Shown here: positions 7,953 to 15,083 of the stretch, piece after piece | Numbering within the stretch: position 1 is the stretch's first letter | How the letters are laid out: every line of letters starts with the position of its first letter | Source: Alkalibacillus filiformis | Lineage (GTDB): Bacteria > Bacillota > Bacilli > Bacillales > Alkalibacillaceae | DNA: 64,000 nt | NCBI RefSeq assembly: GCF_030814115.1 | Contig: NZ_JAUSUP010000003.1 | Coordinates: 124,001 to 188,000, forward strand | Reading direction: 5' to 3' | Notes under the pieces: generated by a model | Told to the model about the DNA's origin: nothing | What the model saw: the letters and a program-made list of their open reading frames with translations, nothing else | Databases searched by the model: none | Translations under genes and position numbers: made by a program

Positions 7953-8028
7953 ATCAAAATATTTTGATTTAACTATAGTTTAGTGGAATATGATGGTAAA
8001 GTCAAGTGATTAATCAAAAACTTTTGAT
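7953..8028 (-). promoter_or_regulatory. arsR promoter flanked by two operators
   Basis: On the minus strand TTGACT (8000-8005) and TAAACT (7977-7982) are 17 bp apart, a good housekeeping promoter. A perfect 16-bp palindrome, ATCAAAATATTTTGAT, lies at 7953-7968, just past the -10. A second copy, ATCAAAAACTTTTGAT, at 8013-8028 lies just upstream of the -35. A dimer on each would bracket the polymerase site. Confidence 0.85.
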
Positions 8029-8070
8029 GTAATAATTTGCATGGGGAATTGAAAACTAACAATCTATTAT

Positions 8071-8092
8071 TGGAATATTATGTTAATATTTA
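8071..8092 (+). repeat. Direct repeat TGGAATATTATGTTAATATTTA, copy 1
   Basis: A 22-bp sequence repeated exactly at 8363-8384 and, over 15 of its first 17 bases or better, at 14961-14977. Each copy lies shortly upstream of a gene start on the plus strand, so it may contain a promoter -10 region. The two close copies flank a truncated gene. Confidence 0.7.
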
Positions 8093-8113
8093 GGGAGGGA
8101 TGGAGGATTCGAG

Positions 8114-8419
8114 ATGAATAAAGATCAAAAGTTTAAAAATATCTCAATCGTTTTAAGCGTAGTCGTTGTTATTTTGCTGATCACGAATATCTATTCATTT
8201 TTACAAGTTCAACAAACAAAGGAAAGGGTCCAATCTGAAGCAGTTGATGAACTTGAAAATCATTTGCAATGGGTCTTGCAGCGTACTTCTAGATGGTCGG
8301 CAGGTGTGTCGACTTTTTTTGAATATAATTTCAGAAAATTTCGTTACTTAACATCTTTTATGTGGAATATTATGTTAATATTTATTTATGAAGTATCTAG
8401 TATAAGAGGTGAGCTATGA
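8114..8419 (+). pseudogene. Probable truncated single-pass membrane protein
   Basis: The first 55 residues look like a real protein: a short charged head, a hydrophobic helix (SIVLSVVVVILLITNIYSFL) and a start of a coiled coil (QVQQTKERVQSEAVDELENHLQWV). After that the sequence becomes compositionally odd and includes the translated direct repeat (MWNIMLIFIYE), so the original 3' end has probably been replaced. The ATG at 8114 has GGAGG in front of it. The exact repeat TGGAATATTATGTTAATATTTA lies before the gene and again inside its 3' end. The ORF overlaps the next gene by four bases. It is unrecognised, and I consider it a decayed gene. Confidence 0.45.
8363..8384 (+). repeat. Direct repeat TGGAATATTATGTTAATATTTA, copy 2
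   Basis: Exact copy of 8071-8092, located 32 bp before the hydrolase start codon at 8416. It probably supplies that gene's promoter. Confidence 0.7.
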
Positions 8420-8937
8420 CTAAAAAAGCTTTATTAATAATAGATGTCCAAAATGGAATGTTCCAGGAAGAAAACATTGTGTATAGAGGAAATGAATTGT
8501 TAGATAATTTGAGAGTGTTGATTAATCAAGCACGATCATCTAATGTTCCTGTCTTTTATGTGCAGCATAATACTCCTGCTGGTAAGCCTTTGGAGTATGG
8601 TTCCCATGGATGGAAAGTCCACCGTGACATAACGCCTGAAAATGGTGATGTTGTCATTCAAAAGTCGACCCCGGATTCCTTTTTCAAAACTAATTTGGAT
8701 TATGAGTTGAAAATACATGATGTTAATCACTTGGTTATTACGGGGATTCAAACTGAAGTGTGTGTCGATACCGCTTGTAGAAGGGCTTTTAGTAAAGGAT
8801 ATAAAGTTACGTTAGTTTCTGATGCGCATAGTACGTGGAGTGCAAATGGTTTAAACGCTCAACAAATAATTGACCACCATAATGGAACTTTAAGGTGGTT
8901 TGCTCGTGTTACTAATCATGATGAAGTCAGGCTTTAA
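8416..8937 (+). CDS. Isochorismatase-family cysteine hydrolase, 173 aa
   Basis: A cytosolic amidase or hydrolase of the isochorismatase-like fold. The catalytic triad is complete: Asp10 (LLIIDVQ), Lys83 (VIQKSTPDSFF) and Cys116 (TGIQTEVCVDTAC). The cis-peptide region GIQTE just before the cysteine is also intact. Length is standard for nicotinamidase-like members. The start at 8416 has GAGGTGAG immediately upstream. The gene sits in a patch of decayed genes but is itself undamaged. The substrate could be a small amide such as nicotinamide or a carbamoyl compound; there is no contextual clue. Confidence 0.88.
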   Translation: MTKKALLIIDVQNGMFQEENIVYRGNELLDNLRVLINQARSSNVPVFYVQHNTPAGKPLEYGSHGWKVHRDITPENGDVVIQKSTPDSFFKTNLDYELKIHDVNHLVITGIQTEVCVDTACRRAFSKGYKVTLVSDAHSTWSANGLNAQQIIDHHNGTLRWFARVTNHDEVRL

Positions 8938-8951
8938 CAGTAGGTGAAGAA

Positions 8952-9562
8952 ATGAATAATAAATTAAACCCAATCATCGCTGCGCAAAAGTTTGTTGAAG
9001 AACATTTTCAAGGTTGTGAAGGTGCATTATTAGCTGGAAGTGTCGTGCGAGGGGAAGCAACATCGACATCAGACCTTGATCTCGTTATTTTTGATTGTCA
9101 CTTGGAATCTTCATATCGAGAATCGTTAATCAAATTCGGCTGGAATATAGAAGTTTTCGCACACAATCTACAATCCTATAAAACTTATTTTGAGAGTGTA
9201 AATATCCCCTCTGCCCGATCCTGACAACCTATCAAATCATCCAATACATCTGTTATAAAATACCGCTTCAAATCTATTGTTTCTTTCGTCCAATCTTCCG
9301 GCCCTTTATTTAGTAGTGACGCTGCTTCACTCTTAATTTCAGGAATGACACCGTTATCCTTTAACACGCTTCCTTCAACGACCATTCTAGGTAATGATGG
9401 CCTGGCGCGTTTACAGTTCATGAACTTGCCGAACGATTTGTAGTTGCTCTTGACCAATATTATAAGTCGGAAAACAAAGAGCCTCTTGTTCAACTGACAG
9501 ATAAAATTTTAAAGCCATATGGAGGTCGTTTATTTGAAGGGTTTTCGTTAGGGAAAAAGTGA
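8952..9562 (+). pseudogene. Nucleotidyltransferase gene broken by an internal inversion
   Basis: The first 83 codons encode the head of a Pol-beta-type nucleotidyltransferase: LLAGSVVRGEATSTSDLDLVIF contains the GS and DxD motifs. The frame then dies at 9222-9224. The missing middle is found on the opposite strand within 9203-9409 (RARPSLPRMVVEGSVLKD ... RYFITDVLDDLIGCQDRAEGIF). The tail returns on the plus strand (TVHELAERFVVALDQYY ... KPYGGRLFEGFSLGKK, stop at 9560-9562). Turning the 207-bp segment back restores the downstream frame exactly (GIF-TVHELAERF). The upstream junction still carries a frame error, so the gene is inactive in either orientation unless further repaired. Confidence 0.85.
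9197..9415. other. 207-bp inverted segment bounded by TGTAAA / TTTACA
   Basis: TGTAAA at 9197-9202 and its complement TTTACA at 9410-9415 border the segment (9203-9409) whose coding sense is opposite to its flanks. The inverted repeat is only six bases, so the event was probably a rare illegitimate inversion rather than a site-specific switch. No invertase gene is nearby. Confidence 0.75.
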
Positions 9563-9590
9563 TTTAAACATAATTTAGGGAGGGTCTCTA

Positions 9591-9817
9591 ATGGATAATT
9601 CTACGGAATTAGTAAAATGCCCGAAATGTGCGAGTACAGAATTAGGGAAAGGTAAGCATGCAGGGTATACGGTTATGCCCCCCTGTAAAATAAGCTGAGA
9701 TTTGGTTCAGAGGTTGAGTATATTCTTTGTACTGACTGTGGGTTTATTATTGAAAGCTATGTAAAAAAGCCAGAAAAATTTAAGGGGGACACTATAAAGT
9801 TTAATACTTCTATTTAA
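9591..9817 (+). pseudogene. Frameshifted zinc-ribbon protein gene
   Basis: The first part reads MDNSTELVKCPKCASTELGKGKHAG with a CPKC knuckle, then stops early. In another frame the protein resumes as LRFGSEVEYILCTDCGFIIESYVKKPEKF to a stop at 9815-9817, supplying the second knuckle CTDC. The break lies around the homopolymer CCCCCC at about 9680, so a slippage-type indel plus a second change destroyed the frame. Intact, the product would be a roughly 74-residue protein with two CxxC pairs, like many small Bacillus zinc-ribbon proteins of unknown function. GGGAGGG precedes the start. A sequencing error is possible but unlikely to explain both changes. Confidence 0.65.
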
Positions 9818-9895
9818 TTCTAACACAATCGTTTTATAATTCGGTCTTTTAATTTAAGATTGCGACTCAGGAAATGCTTGGGGAGTGAGGGTATT

Positions 9896-9961
9896 ATGAG
9901 CTTTTGGGTGAGAGGCGTTTTGAAAATAGTGAAGGGTTTTTCTTATTTATTCTCGAAGTAA
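9896..9961 (+). CDS. Possible 21-residue cationic peptide
   Basis: A short ORF encodes MSFWVRGVLKIVKGFSYLFSK, which has alternating basic and hydrophobic residues and would form an amphipathic helix. GGGGAGTGAGGG lies just upstream. It precedes accA by 35 bp. It may be a leader peptide, a small membrane-active peptide or chance; only the ribosome-binding site and the composition support it. Confidence 0.28.
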   Translation: MSFWVRGVLKIVKGFSYLFSK

Positions 9962-9996
9962 TACTTGTAAAATATGTATTTTAAGAGGTGGAGATA

Positions 9997-10950
9997 TTGA
10001 AGAATTATTTGGAGTTTGAAAAGCCAATATATGAATTAAAAGGCAAAATCGATGAGCTCATCACTTACGCAGAAGAATCAGACGTTGATCTTACTGAAGA
10101 GATTGCTAACTTGCAAGAGCGTGTCTCAAGTTTACAAGATGAAATTTATAATAATTTAACGCCGTGGCAAAGAGTTCAGATAGCACGTCATCCGAACCGT
10201 CCCACGACTTTAGATTATATTGATCTATTATTTAATCAGTTTATTGAGTTGCACGGTGATCGTTACTTTAGTGATGACCAAGCGATTGTTGGTGGGATTG
10301 CTAAGTTTGAAAACACGCCTGTTACCATTATTGGTCAACAAAGAGGTCGAGATACGAAGGAAAATTTAGCACGAAACTTTGGCATGCCGAATCCAGAAGG
10401 TTATAGAAAAGCGTTACGGCTGATGAAGCAAGCAGAAAAATTCAATAGACCCGTTATTACGTTAATCGATACAAAAGGGGCTTTCCCAGGAAAAGGAGCA
10501 GAAGAACGTGGACAATCAAGAGCACTTGCCCATAACCTTTTTGAGATGGCTGGTTTGAAAGTACCCATTATAAGTATTGTTATAGGTGAAGGGGCAAGTG
10601 GTGGTGCATTGGGGATTGGAGTAGGTAATCACATTCATATGTTAGAAAATACGTGGTTCTCTGTCATTGCGCCAGAATCTGCAGCTGCTCTTCTTTGGAA
10701 AGATGCGACTCAAGGTGAGTATGCAGCTAATACGATGAAGATTACTGCACCAGATCTAAAAGAACTAAACATTATTGATGAAATAGTCCCTGAAATTAAA
10801 GGTGGAGCACACCATAACCGGAATGAACAGGCTAGTCGGTTGAAGAAAGTAATAGATAAATCACTAAAAGAATTTTCGACTTACACCGAAGAAATGATCG
10901 TTGAGCAAAGGTATGTAAAATATAAAGGTATTGGAGTATTTAGTGAGTAA
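9997..10950 (+). CDS. accA: Acetyl-CoA carboxylase carboxyltransferase subunit alpha
   Basis: AccA with AccD transfers the carboxyl group from biotin to acetyl-CoA, giving malonyl-CoA for fatty-acid synthesis. The 317-residue protein aligns by eye along its whole length with Bacillus AccA: a coiled N-terminus, [39 protein letters not shown], the oxyanion loop [10 protein letters not shown] and [10 protein letters not shown] favour TTG at 9997 because AGAGG lies 8 bases upstream; GTG at 9988 overlaps that site. Unusually, accD is not beside it. In B. subtilis accD-accA are adjacent and lie near pfkA-pyk. Here accA is alone, followed by a terminator, and lies just before the biotin transporter gene. 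Confidence 0.93.
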   Translation: MKNYLEFEKPIYELKGKIDELITYAEESDVDLTEEIANLQERVSSLQDEIYNNLTPWQRVQIARHPNRPTTLDYIDLLFNQFIELHGDRYFSDDQAIVGGIAKFENTPVTIIGQQRGRDTKENLARNFGMPNPEGYRKALRLMKQAEKFNRPVITLIDTKGAFPGKGAEERGQSRALAHNLFEMAGLKVPIISIVIGEGASGGALGIGVGNHIHMLENTWFSVIAPESAAALLWKDATQGEYAANTMKITAPDLKELNIIDEIVPEIKGGAHHNRNEQASRLKKVIDKSLKEFSTYTEEMIVEQRYVKYKGIGVFSE

Positions 10951-10986
10951 GTAAAATCAGTCGGTGGTGGATGAGAAGGTAAATTG

Positions 10987-11018
10987 GGCGATCAATAAGG
11001 TTGATCGTCTTATTTATT
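10987..11018 (+). terminator. Terminator of accA
   Basis: GGCGATCAA and TTGATCGTC form a 9-bp stem (one G-T pair) around TAAGG, followed by a T-rich tail. An almost identical terminator recurs at 14917, after the last gene of the next operon. Confidence 0.75.
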
Positions 11019-11052
11019 AGCAAATAGTTAATACATAAAAACCTATCAAGGC

Positions 11053-11081
11053 TTTACAACATTAGAAACTGACTTTATAAT
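11053..11081 (+). promoter_or_regulatory. Promoter of the bioY operon
   Basis: TTTACA at 11053-11058 and TATAAT at 11076-11081 are separated by exactly 17 bp. The BirA-type palindrome begins two bases after the -10. Confidence 0.85.
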
Positions 11082-11082
11082 A

Positions 11083-11113
11083 TTGTTAACTTTTTATATT
11101 GGAGGGTTAACAA
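11083..11113. promoter_or_regulatory. BirA-type biotin operator
   Basis: TTGTTAAC-N15-GTTAACAA, a perfect inverted repeat. This matches the known BirA operator architecture in Bacillus (half-sites near TTGTTAAC with a 14-16 bp spacer). It covers the expected transcription start and the ribosome-binding site of bioY, so biotin-loaded BirA should repress the operon. Confidence 0.9.
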
Positions 11114-11673
11114 TTAAAACAAATCATTTAATCTATGTATCTATGTTCGCAGCAATTATGGGGGTATTAGGACTTCTTCCTCCAATTCCTTTAGGCTTTT
11201 CGCCTGTACCGATTACGATGCAGACTTTAGGTGTGATGCTTGCTGGGTGCGTGCTAGGAGCGCGTTTTGGTCCAAAGTATGCAGCGTTAAGTCAGGTGTT
11301 ATTTCTATTAATCGTCGCGACTGGCATGCCACTACTATCTGGCGGACGTGGTGGAGTAGGCGTATTTCTAACACCATCGGCAGGCTTTTTACTCGGTTGG
11401 GTTGCAAGTGCTTATGTCATCGGTTATTTATGTCAACGTATGAAAACTGTAGCAGTCTGGAAAATGATCCTCATTAACATAGCAGGTGGTATAGTTGTTA
11501 TTTACTTATTTGGGGTCCCAGTCCAGGCGATGATGATGGAGATTCCGGTGCATCAAGCGGCAATCTATAGTTTATCATTTATACCAGGTGATGTATTAAA
11601 AGCGGTTGCGGCTTCATTCGTTGCGGTTAAATTATATCATGTGGCTCCTTTTATGAAGGAAGCACGAGCCTGA
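11113..11673 (+). CDS. bioY: Biotin transporter BioY (YhfU)
   Basis: BioY is the substrate-binding membrane component of biotin ECF transporters. The 186-residue product has about six membrane helices and the family pattern PPIPLGFSPVPITMQTLGVMLAG near the N-terminus, then LSGGRGGVGVFLTPSAGFLLGW. Its length equals B. subtilis YhfU (186 aa) only if translation starts at ATT 11113, six bases after the ideal GGAGGG at 11101. No ATG, GTG or TTG is in frame near that site: the next is ATG 11143, too far away and inside the first helix, while TTG 11083 lies in the operator before the site. ATT is a rare start codon. The gene overlaps the BirA operator. Confidence 0.9.
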   Translation: MKTNHLIYVSMFAAIMGVLGLLPPIPLGFSPVPITMQTLGVMLAGCVLGARFGPKYAALSQVLFLLIVATGMPLLSGGRGGVGVFLTPSAGFLLGWVASAYVIGYLCQRMKTVAVWKMILINIAGGIVVIYLFGVPVQAMMMEIPVHQAAIYSLSFIPGDVLKAVAASFVAVKLYHVAPFMKEARA

Positions 11674-13140
11674 ATGAAAATCATTGATCCATATTCACAT
11701 CATGCCGTTAAGCAACCAGATCGTCCTGCTATCGTCACGGACGATAAAATCATTTACTATCATGAATGGGAGAAGATTGTTCGACAGACAGCAGCTGCTT
11801 TTTCGAATGAGCCGGCTGTCCATAATCGAGTTGCAATTTTCCTTCCGAATGGGCACTTGTTCCTGCAAGTATTCGCAGGTGCAAGTGCGGCAGGATGGGC
11901 TAATGTCGTAGGAGATATGAAATGGAGTAAGTCAGAAGTTGAAGCACGGTTGAATGAGGTCGAACCTGATATCATCGTGGCTGACGAAAGCATGAAGGAT
12001 GTTTTTCAAAACCAAGATGCGAAAATCATTTTCTCTGGAGAAATCAGTGAGTGGGTTCATACTCACAATGACTGGCAACCTGATGAAAAGGCTAATGCTC
12101 CTTTTTATATTGGTTTTACTTCAGGTTCTACAGGTCAGCCGAAAGCATTTGTACGATCGCATCAATCATGGGTGGAGTCGTTCAAATGTAACCAGATAGA
12201 CCTTGGAATGACGGCAGAAGATCATGTTTTAATTCCTGGATCTTTTGTTAATTCCATTTTTATATACGGAGCGTTAAGTACGTTATACATAGGTGGAACT
12301 GTTTATGTCTTAAATAAATTTTCAACGAGCCGGTTAATGAATGTGTTGAAAAATAACCCAATTTCGGTCATATATGTGGTGCCGACGATGATTCATGCCT
12401 TAATCAATGATGGGTGGAAAGGCGTACAGCAACTAACTTTCATTTCTACTGGAGCCAAATTATTGCCTTCTGTGAAAAATGAGATGAAAGGTCACTTTCC
12501 TCACGCAAGTATTTATGAATTTTATGGTGCTTCTGAACTCAGTTTCATTACAGTACTAAAAGATGATAATCAAATGACATATGCTGATTCAGTTGGTCAA
12601 GCTTTTCATAATGTAGAAATTAAAATTTGTGGGGATGATGGAAAAGAAGTACCTCCAGGTGAAACTGGGGTATTGTATGTGAGGAGTAAAATGTTATTTG
12701 ATGGCTACATCAATAATCAAGGGGAAACGGATAACGTATTGGATGGCGATTGGGCTACAGTTCATGATATTGCCAAAAAGGATGAAAATGACTTTATCTA
12801 CATACTAGGACGCAAAAATGACATGATTCTCTACGGAGGTATTAATATTTATCCTCAGGAAATAGAAGAAGTGTTAAATAGGGTCGATAGCGTCGAAGAA
12901 GTCGTTGTATTTGGTGCAAAAGATGCCTACTGGGGAGAGAAAGTAGCTGCCTATATCAAAGGAGACGTTACGATCCGTGAATTGAAAAAGCATTGCCGTG
13001 ATCATTTATCTAGTTATAAGATTCCGCGTATTTGGAGAAAAGTTGATCGCTTTCCTTACACATCTGGTGGAAAAATATCACGTACGGAAGTTAAAAACTG
13101 GCTAGAGGAGGGGAAGCATGAAAAGAGCCGTGATCGTTAA
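11674..13140 (+). CDS. yhfT: AMP-forming acyl-CoA synthetase YhfT
   Basis: An adenylate-forming ligase that activates a carboxylic acid to acyl-AMP and acyl-CoA. The phosphate-binding loop is TSGSTGQPK at residues 149-157. The aromatic motif YEFYGASE follows near 285, the adenylate-binding region ends in VHDIAKKDENDFIYILGRKNDMILYGG, and the C-terminal catalytic lysine lies in PYTSGGKISRTEVK. The 488 residues are close to B. subtilis YhfT. The ATG directly follows the bioY stop with no gap, so the two are translationally coupled. The yhfS start lies inside this gene. BirA control links it to biotin or the pimelate branch, but the acid substrate is not proven. Confidence 0.88.
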   Translation: MKIIDPYSHHAVKQPDRPAIVTDDKIIYYHEWEKIVRQTAAAFSNEPAVHNRVAIFLPNGHLFLQVFAGASAAGWANVVGDMKWSKSEVEARLNEVEPDIIVADESMKDVFQNQDAKIIFSGEISEWVHTHNDWQPDEKANAPFYIGFTSGSTGQPKAFVRSHQSWVESFKCNQIDLGMTAEDHVLIPGSFVNSIFIYGALSTLYIGGTVYVLNKFSTSRLMNVLKNNPISVIYVVPTMIHALINDGWKGVQQLTFISTGAKLLPSVKNEMKGHFPHASIYEFYGASELSFITVLKDDNQMTYADSVGQAFHNVEIKICGDDGKEVPPGETGVLYVRSKMLFDGYINNQGETDNVLDGDWATVHDIAKKDENDFIYILGRKNDMILYGGINIYPQEIEEVLNRVDSVEEVVVFGAKDAYWGEKVAAYIKGDVTIRELKKHCRDHLSSYKIPRIWRKVDRFPYTSGGKISRTEVKNWLEEGKHEKSRDR

Positions 13141-14212
13141 TGCAAAAAGGACAGCGATCGGCAAGAAAGGTGGCTCCTTAAAGGAATCTCCACCTGAACA
13201 ATTGGCTGCCTCTGTCATTCATGAACTTGTCCAGGATCTACCCCTTCCAGTGGACGACGTCTTGATGGGAAATGCGGTTGGTCCCGGTGGAAATCTAGCT
13301 AGATTGTCTACTTTACAAAGTGGACAACCTATGTCGGTACCCGGTGTGACAATAGACAGACAATGTGGGGCTGGAATGGAAGCCATTCGACTTGCATGCC
13401 ATTTGATTCAAGGCGGCGCGGGAGAAATTTTCGTTGCTGGCGGTGTGGAGAGCACGAGCCAATCGCCTTTTGAAAGAAGGGCGCGCTTTTCACCAGAATC
13501 TATTGGTGATCCAGATATGGGAGTAGCAGCAGATCAGACTGCAAAAGAATACGGGATTACTAGAAAGATGCAAGATGACTATGCACGAATCAGCTACGAG
13601 CGTGCAATTCATTCTTTAGGAGAAGGCTATTTTGATGAAGAAATAGTAAGTTCACAAGGGTTACCTCAAAAAGATGAAAGTCTAAACCCGAAAATGAATT
13701 ATGAACGAATGCTTAATCGTTTATCCCCTGCTTTTATGAACGATGGGACTGTCACAATGGGCAATTGTTGCGGGGTCAATGATGGTGCTGCTGCAGTGTT
13801 GGTCATGTCTGAGAATAAAGCTTATGAATTAGGCTATCAACCTACTTTAAGGTTTGTTGACAGCGTTGTTGTAGGTGTCGATCCAAATCATCCGATTGTT
13901 GGCGCAGTTTCTGCCATATCTGAGCTGCTTGCTAAGTGTGGTTTATCTGTTCAAGATATTGACTTGGTGGAACTAAATGAGGCATTTGCTGCAAAAGCTG
14001 TGTTATTGTCTCAAGAACTTTCGATTCCATATGAAAAAATAAATGTCGAAGGCGGAGCCATTGCGTTAGGTCATCCTTATGGTGCATCCGGTGCTATTTT
14101 AGTCACACGGTTATATTATGAGATTCAGCGATACTTGGCGAAGTATTGCATTTCTGTGATCGGAGTTGGTGGAGGAATGGGTATTGCGATGTTATGGGAG
14201 CGTCCAGAATGA
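13118..14212 (+). CDS. yhfS: Thiolase-family acetyl-CoA acyltransferase YhfS
   Basis: A thiolase-fold enzyme of 364 residues, shorter than the usual 390. The nucleophile is present at Cys83 (TIDRQCGAGMEAI), the NEAFA box at 287-291 and the histidine at 319 (GGAIALGHPYGASGA). The final CxG motif is altered: where thiolases have CIGGGMG, this protein has GVGGGMG (residues 349-355), so the second, acid/base cysteine is missing. It may therefore act as a condensing or decarboxylating enzyme rather than a reversible thiolase. The start at 13118 lies 23 bases inside yhfT with GAGGAGGGG upstream. It belongs to the bioY-yhfT-yhfS operon known from B. subtilis. Confidence 0.87.
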   Translation: MKRAVIVNAKRTAIGKKGGSLKESPPEQLAASVIHELVQDLPLPVDDVLMGNAVGPGGNLARLSTLQSGQPMSVPGVTIDRQCGAGMEAIRLACHLIQGGAGEIFVAGGVESTSQSPFERRARFSPESIGDPDMGVAADQTAKEYGITRKMQDDYARISYERAIHSLGEGYFDEEIVSSQGLPQKDESLNPKMNYERMLNRLSPAFMNDGTVTMGNCCGVNDGAAAVLVMSENKAYELGYQPTLRFVDSVVVGVDPNHPIVGAVSAISELLAKCGLSVQDIDLVELNEAFAAKAVLLSQELSIPYEKINVEGGAIALGHPYGASGAILVTRLYYEIQRYLAKYCISVIGVGGGMGIAMLWERPE

Positions 14213-14565
14213 AGTCAGAGAAAGTATCCGTAACGATTACGAACAATATGATTCACGATTTTGAGCAGATCTTTGGAAAACAGGACACACTGTCTCCAGT
14301 CTTTCCTATGATTTTTTACCGTTATATCGAAGTTCCCTGGGAGACACCATCTCCTCCAGTTTTAAGAAAACAGCATGGTACGTGTACTAAGGAACTAACA
14401 GTTGGAAAAACCTATCATTGCCAAGTAGTACTCGAAGCAGAAAAGCAAAGAAGAAACAATGTGTTTTACACGCAATGTCTTTACGTATATGACGAACATG
14501 GAGAGGAATGTGTTCGATGTGTTTCAGAATTAGTCACGAGTTCACCGTTACAGAAGAAAAAATAA
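14209..14565 (+). CDS. Hotdog-fold protein, MaoC N-terminal (dehydratase-like) domain
   Basis: A 118-residue protein that reads like the N-terminal, non-catalytic hotdog half of bacterial two-domain hydratases (MaoC_dehydrat_N / FAS1-like). Features are FPMIFYRYIEVPWE and GTCTKELTVGKTYHCQVVLEAEKQRRNNVFYTQCLYVYDEHGEECVRC. ATG 14209 overlaps the yhfS stop as ATGA. The next gene starts within it, and that gene encodes the catalytic hotdog half. The pair therefore probably forms a heterodimer, like mycobacterial HadA/HadB. It is the fourth gene of the BirA-linked operon, and I do not recall it in the B. subtilis operon. The fold call is moderately sure from pattern only. Confidence 0.68.
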   Translation: MKSEKVSVTITNNMIHDFEQIFGKQDTLSPVFPMIFYRYIEVPWETPSPPVLRKQHGTCTKELTVGKTYHCQVVLEAEKQRRNNVFYTQCLYVYDEHGEECVRCVSELVTSSPLQKKK

Positions 14566-14867
14566 GGCAATATGCACTCTTAACCGGAGACGATAACCCG
14601 ATTCATTTAGAGCGGGAAGAAGCGGAACGTCAAGGGTTTCAAGCTCCTATTGCACACGGTTTACTAACTATGGGGCTTGTAATGGATATGACTTCTCGTT
14701 TTACTCAAGAAGGCATGCGTATTTCCGATTATGAAGTTAGGTTTATCAAACCGGTTTATAAGGATGAAGCCATTGAAATTTCTGCAAAAGTAGAAGCTTC
14801 AGAGAGTCAAGTTCAGCTTAAGATTACTGGAGAGAAGGTACAAGGTTTGGTGGTTTTGGAAGAATAG
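14517..14867 (+). CDS. MaoC-like (R)-specific enoyl-CoA hydratase/dehydratase
   Basis: A catalytic hotdog protein of 116 residues. The hydratase signature is clear: YALLTGDDNPIHLE (residues 19-32, catalytic Asp and His30) and GFQAPIAHGLLTMGL (40-54). I chose ATG 14517 because GAGAGG lies 10 bases upstream; ATG 14508 is too close to it. It overlaps the preceding hotdog gene by 49 bp, suggesting coupled translation and equal amounts of both. With the ligase and thiolase it gives acid activation, condensation or cleavage, and hydration steps in one operon. A terminator follows at 14917. It would hydrate trans-2-enoyl thioesters or dehydrate (R)-3-hydroxyacyl thioesters. Confidence 0.86.
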   Translation: MCFRISHEFTVTEEKIRQYALLTGDDNPIHLEREEAERQGFQAPIAHGLLTMGLVMDMTSRFTQEGMRISDYEVRFIKPVYKDEAIEISAKVEASESQVQLKITGEKVQGLVVLEE

Positions 14868-14916
14868 ATAGAGGAAATTCTTAATCATATGTTGTTAAAT
14901 TAACACTGAATGAGTA

Positions 14917-14948
14917 GGGCGATCAATAAGGTTGATTGTCTTTTTTAT
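14917..14948 (+). terminator. Terminator of the bioY-yhfT-yhfS-hotdog operon
   Basis: GGGCGATCAATAAGG followed by TTGATTGTC and a six-T run. The hairpin repeats the sequence of the accA terminator at 10987 nearly base for base, so the operon is bracketed by copies of the same element. Confidence 0.75.
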
Positions 14949-14960
14949 TGATACAATTAT

Positions 14961-14977
14961 TGGAATATTATGTTAAA
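14961..14977 (+). repeat. Third copy of the TGGAATATTATGTTAA repeat
   Basis: TGGAATATTATGTTAA recurs here, with ATTAT in front as at 8066. Downstream, at about 14990-15066, an open stretch without its own start reads ILNILGTFIGALIGYFVRKYF and looks like the tail of a lost membrane protein. Confidence 0.6.
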
Positions 14978-15083
14978 ATCGTTGTAGGAGATATTCAACT
15001 TATTCTAAACATTTTAGGTACGTTTATAGGTGCATTAATAGGATATTTTGTTAGGAAATATTTTTAATAAGGTGGGGTGAAAA

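Noticed and set aside
9197-9415. Programmed invertible phase switch
   Set aside because: The inverted repeats are only six bases, no recombinase is near, and one junction stays out of frame; a one-time illegitimate inversion is more likely.
9185-9493. 102-codon minus-strand ORF read as an independent gene
   Set aside because: Its meaningful part is the inverted middle of the nucleotidyltransferase gene; both ends are junction artefacts.
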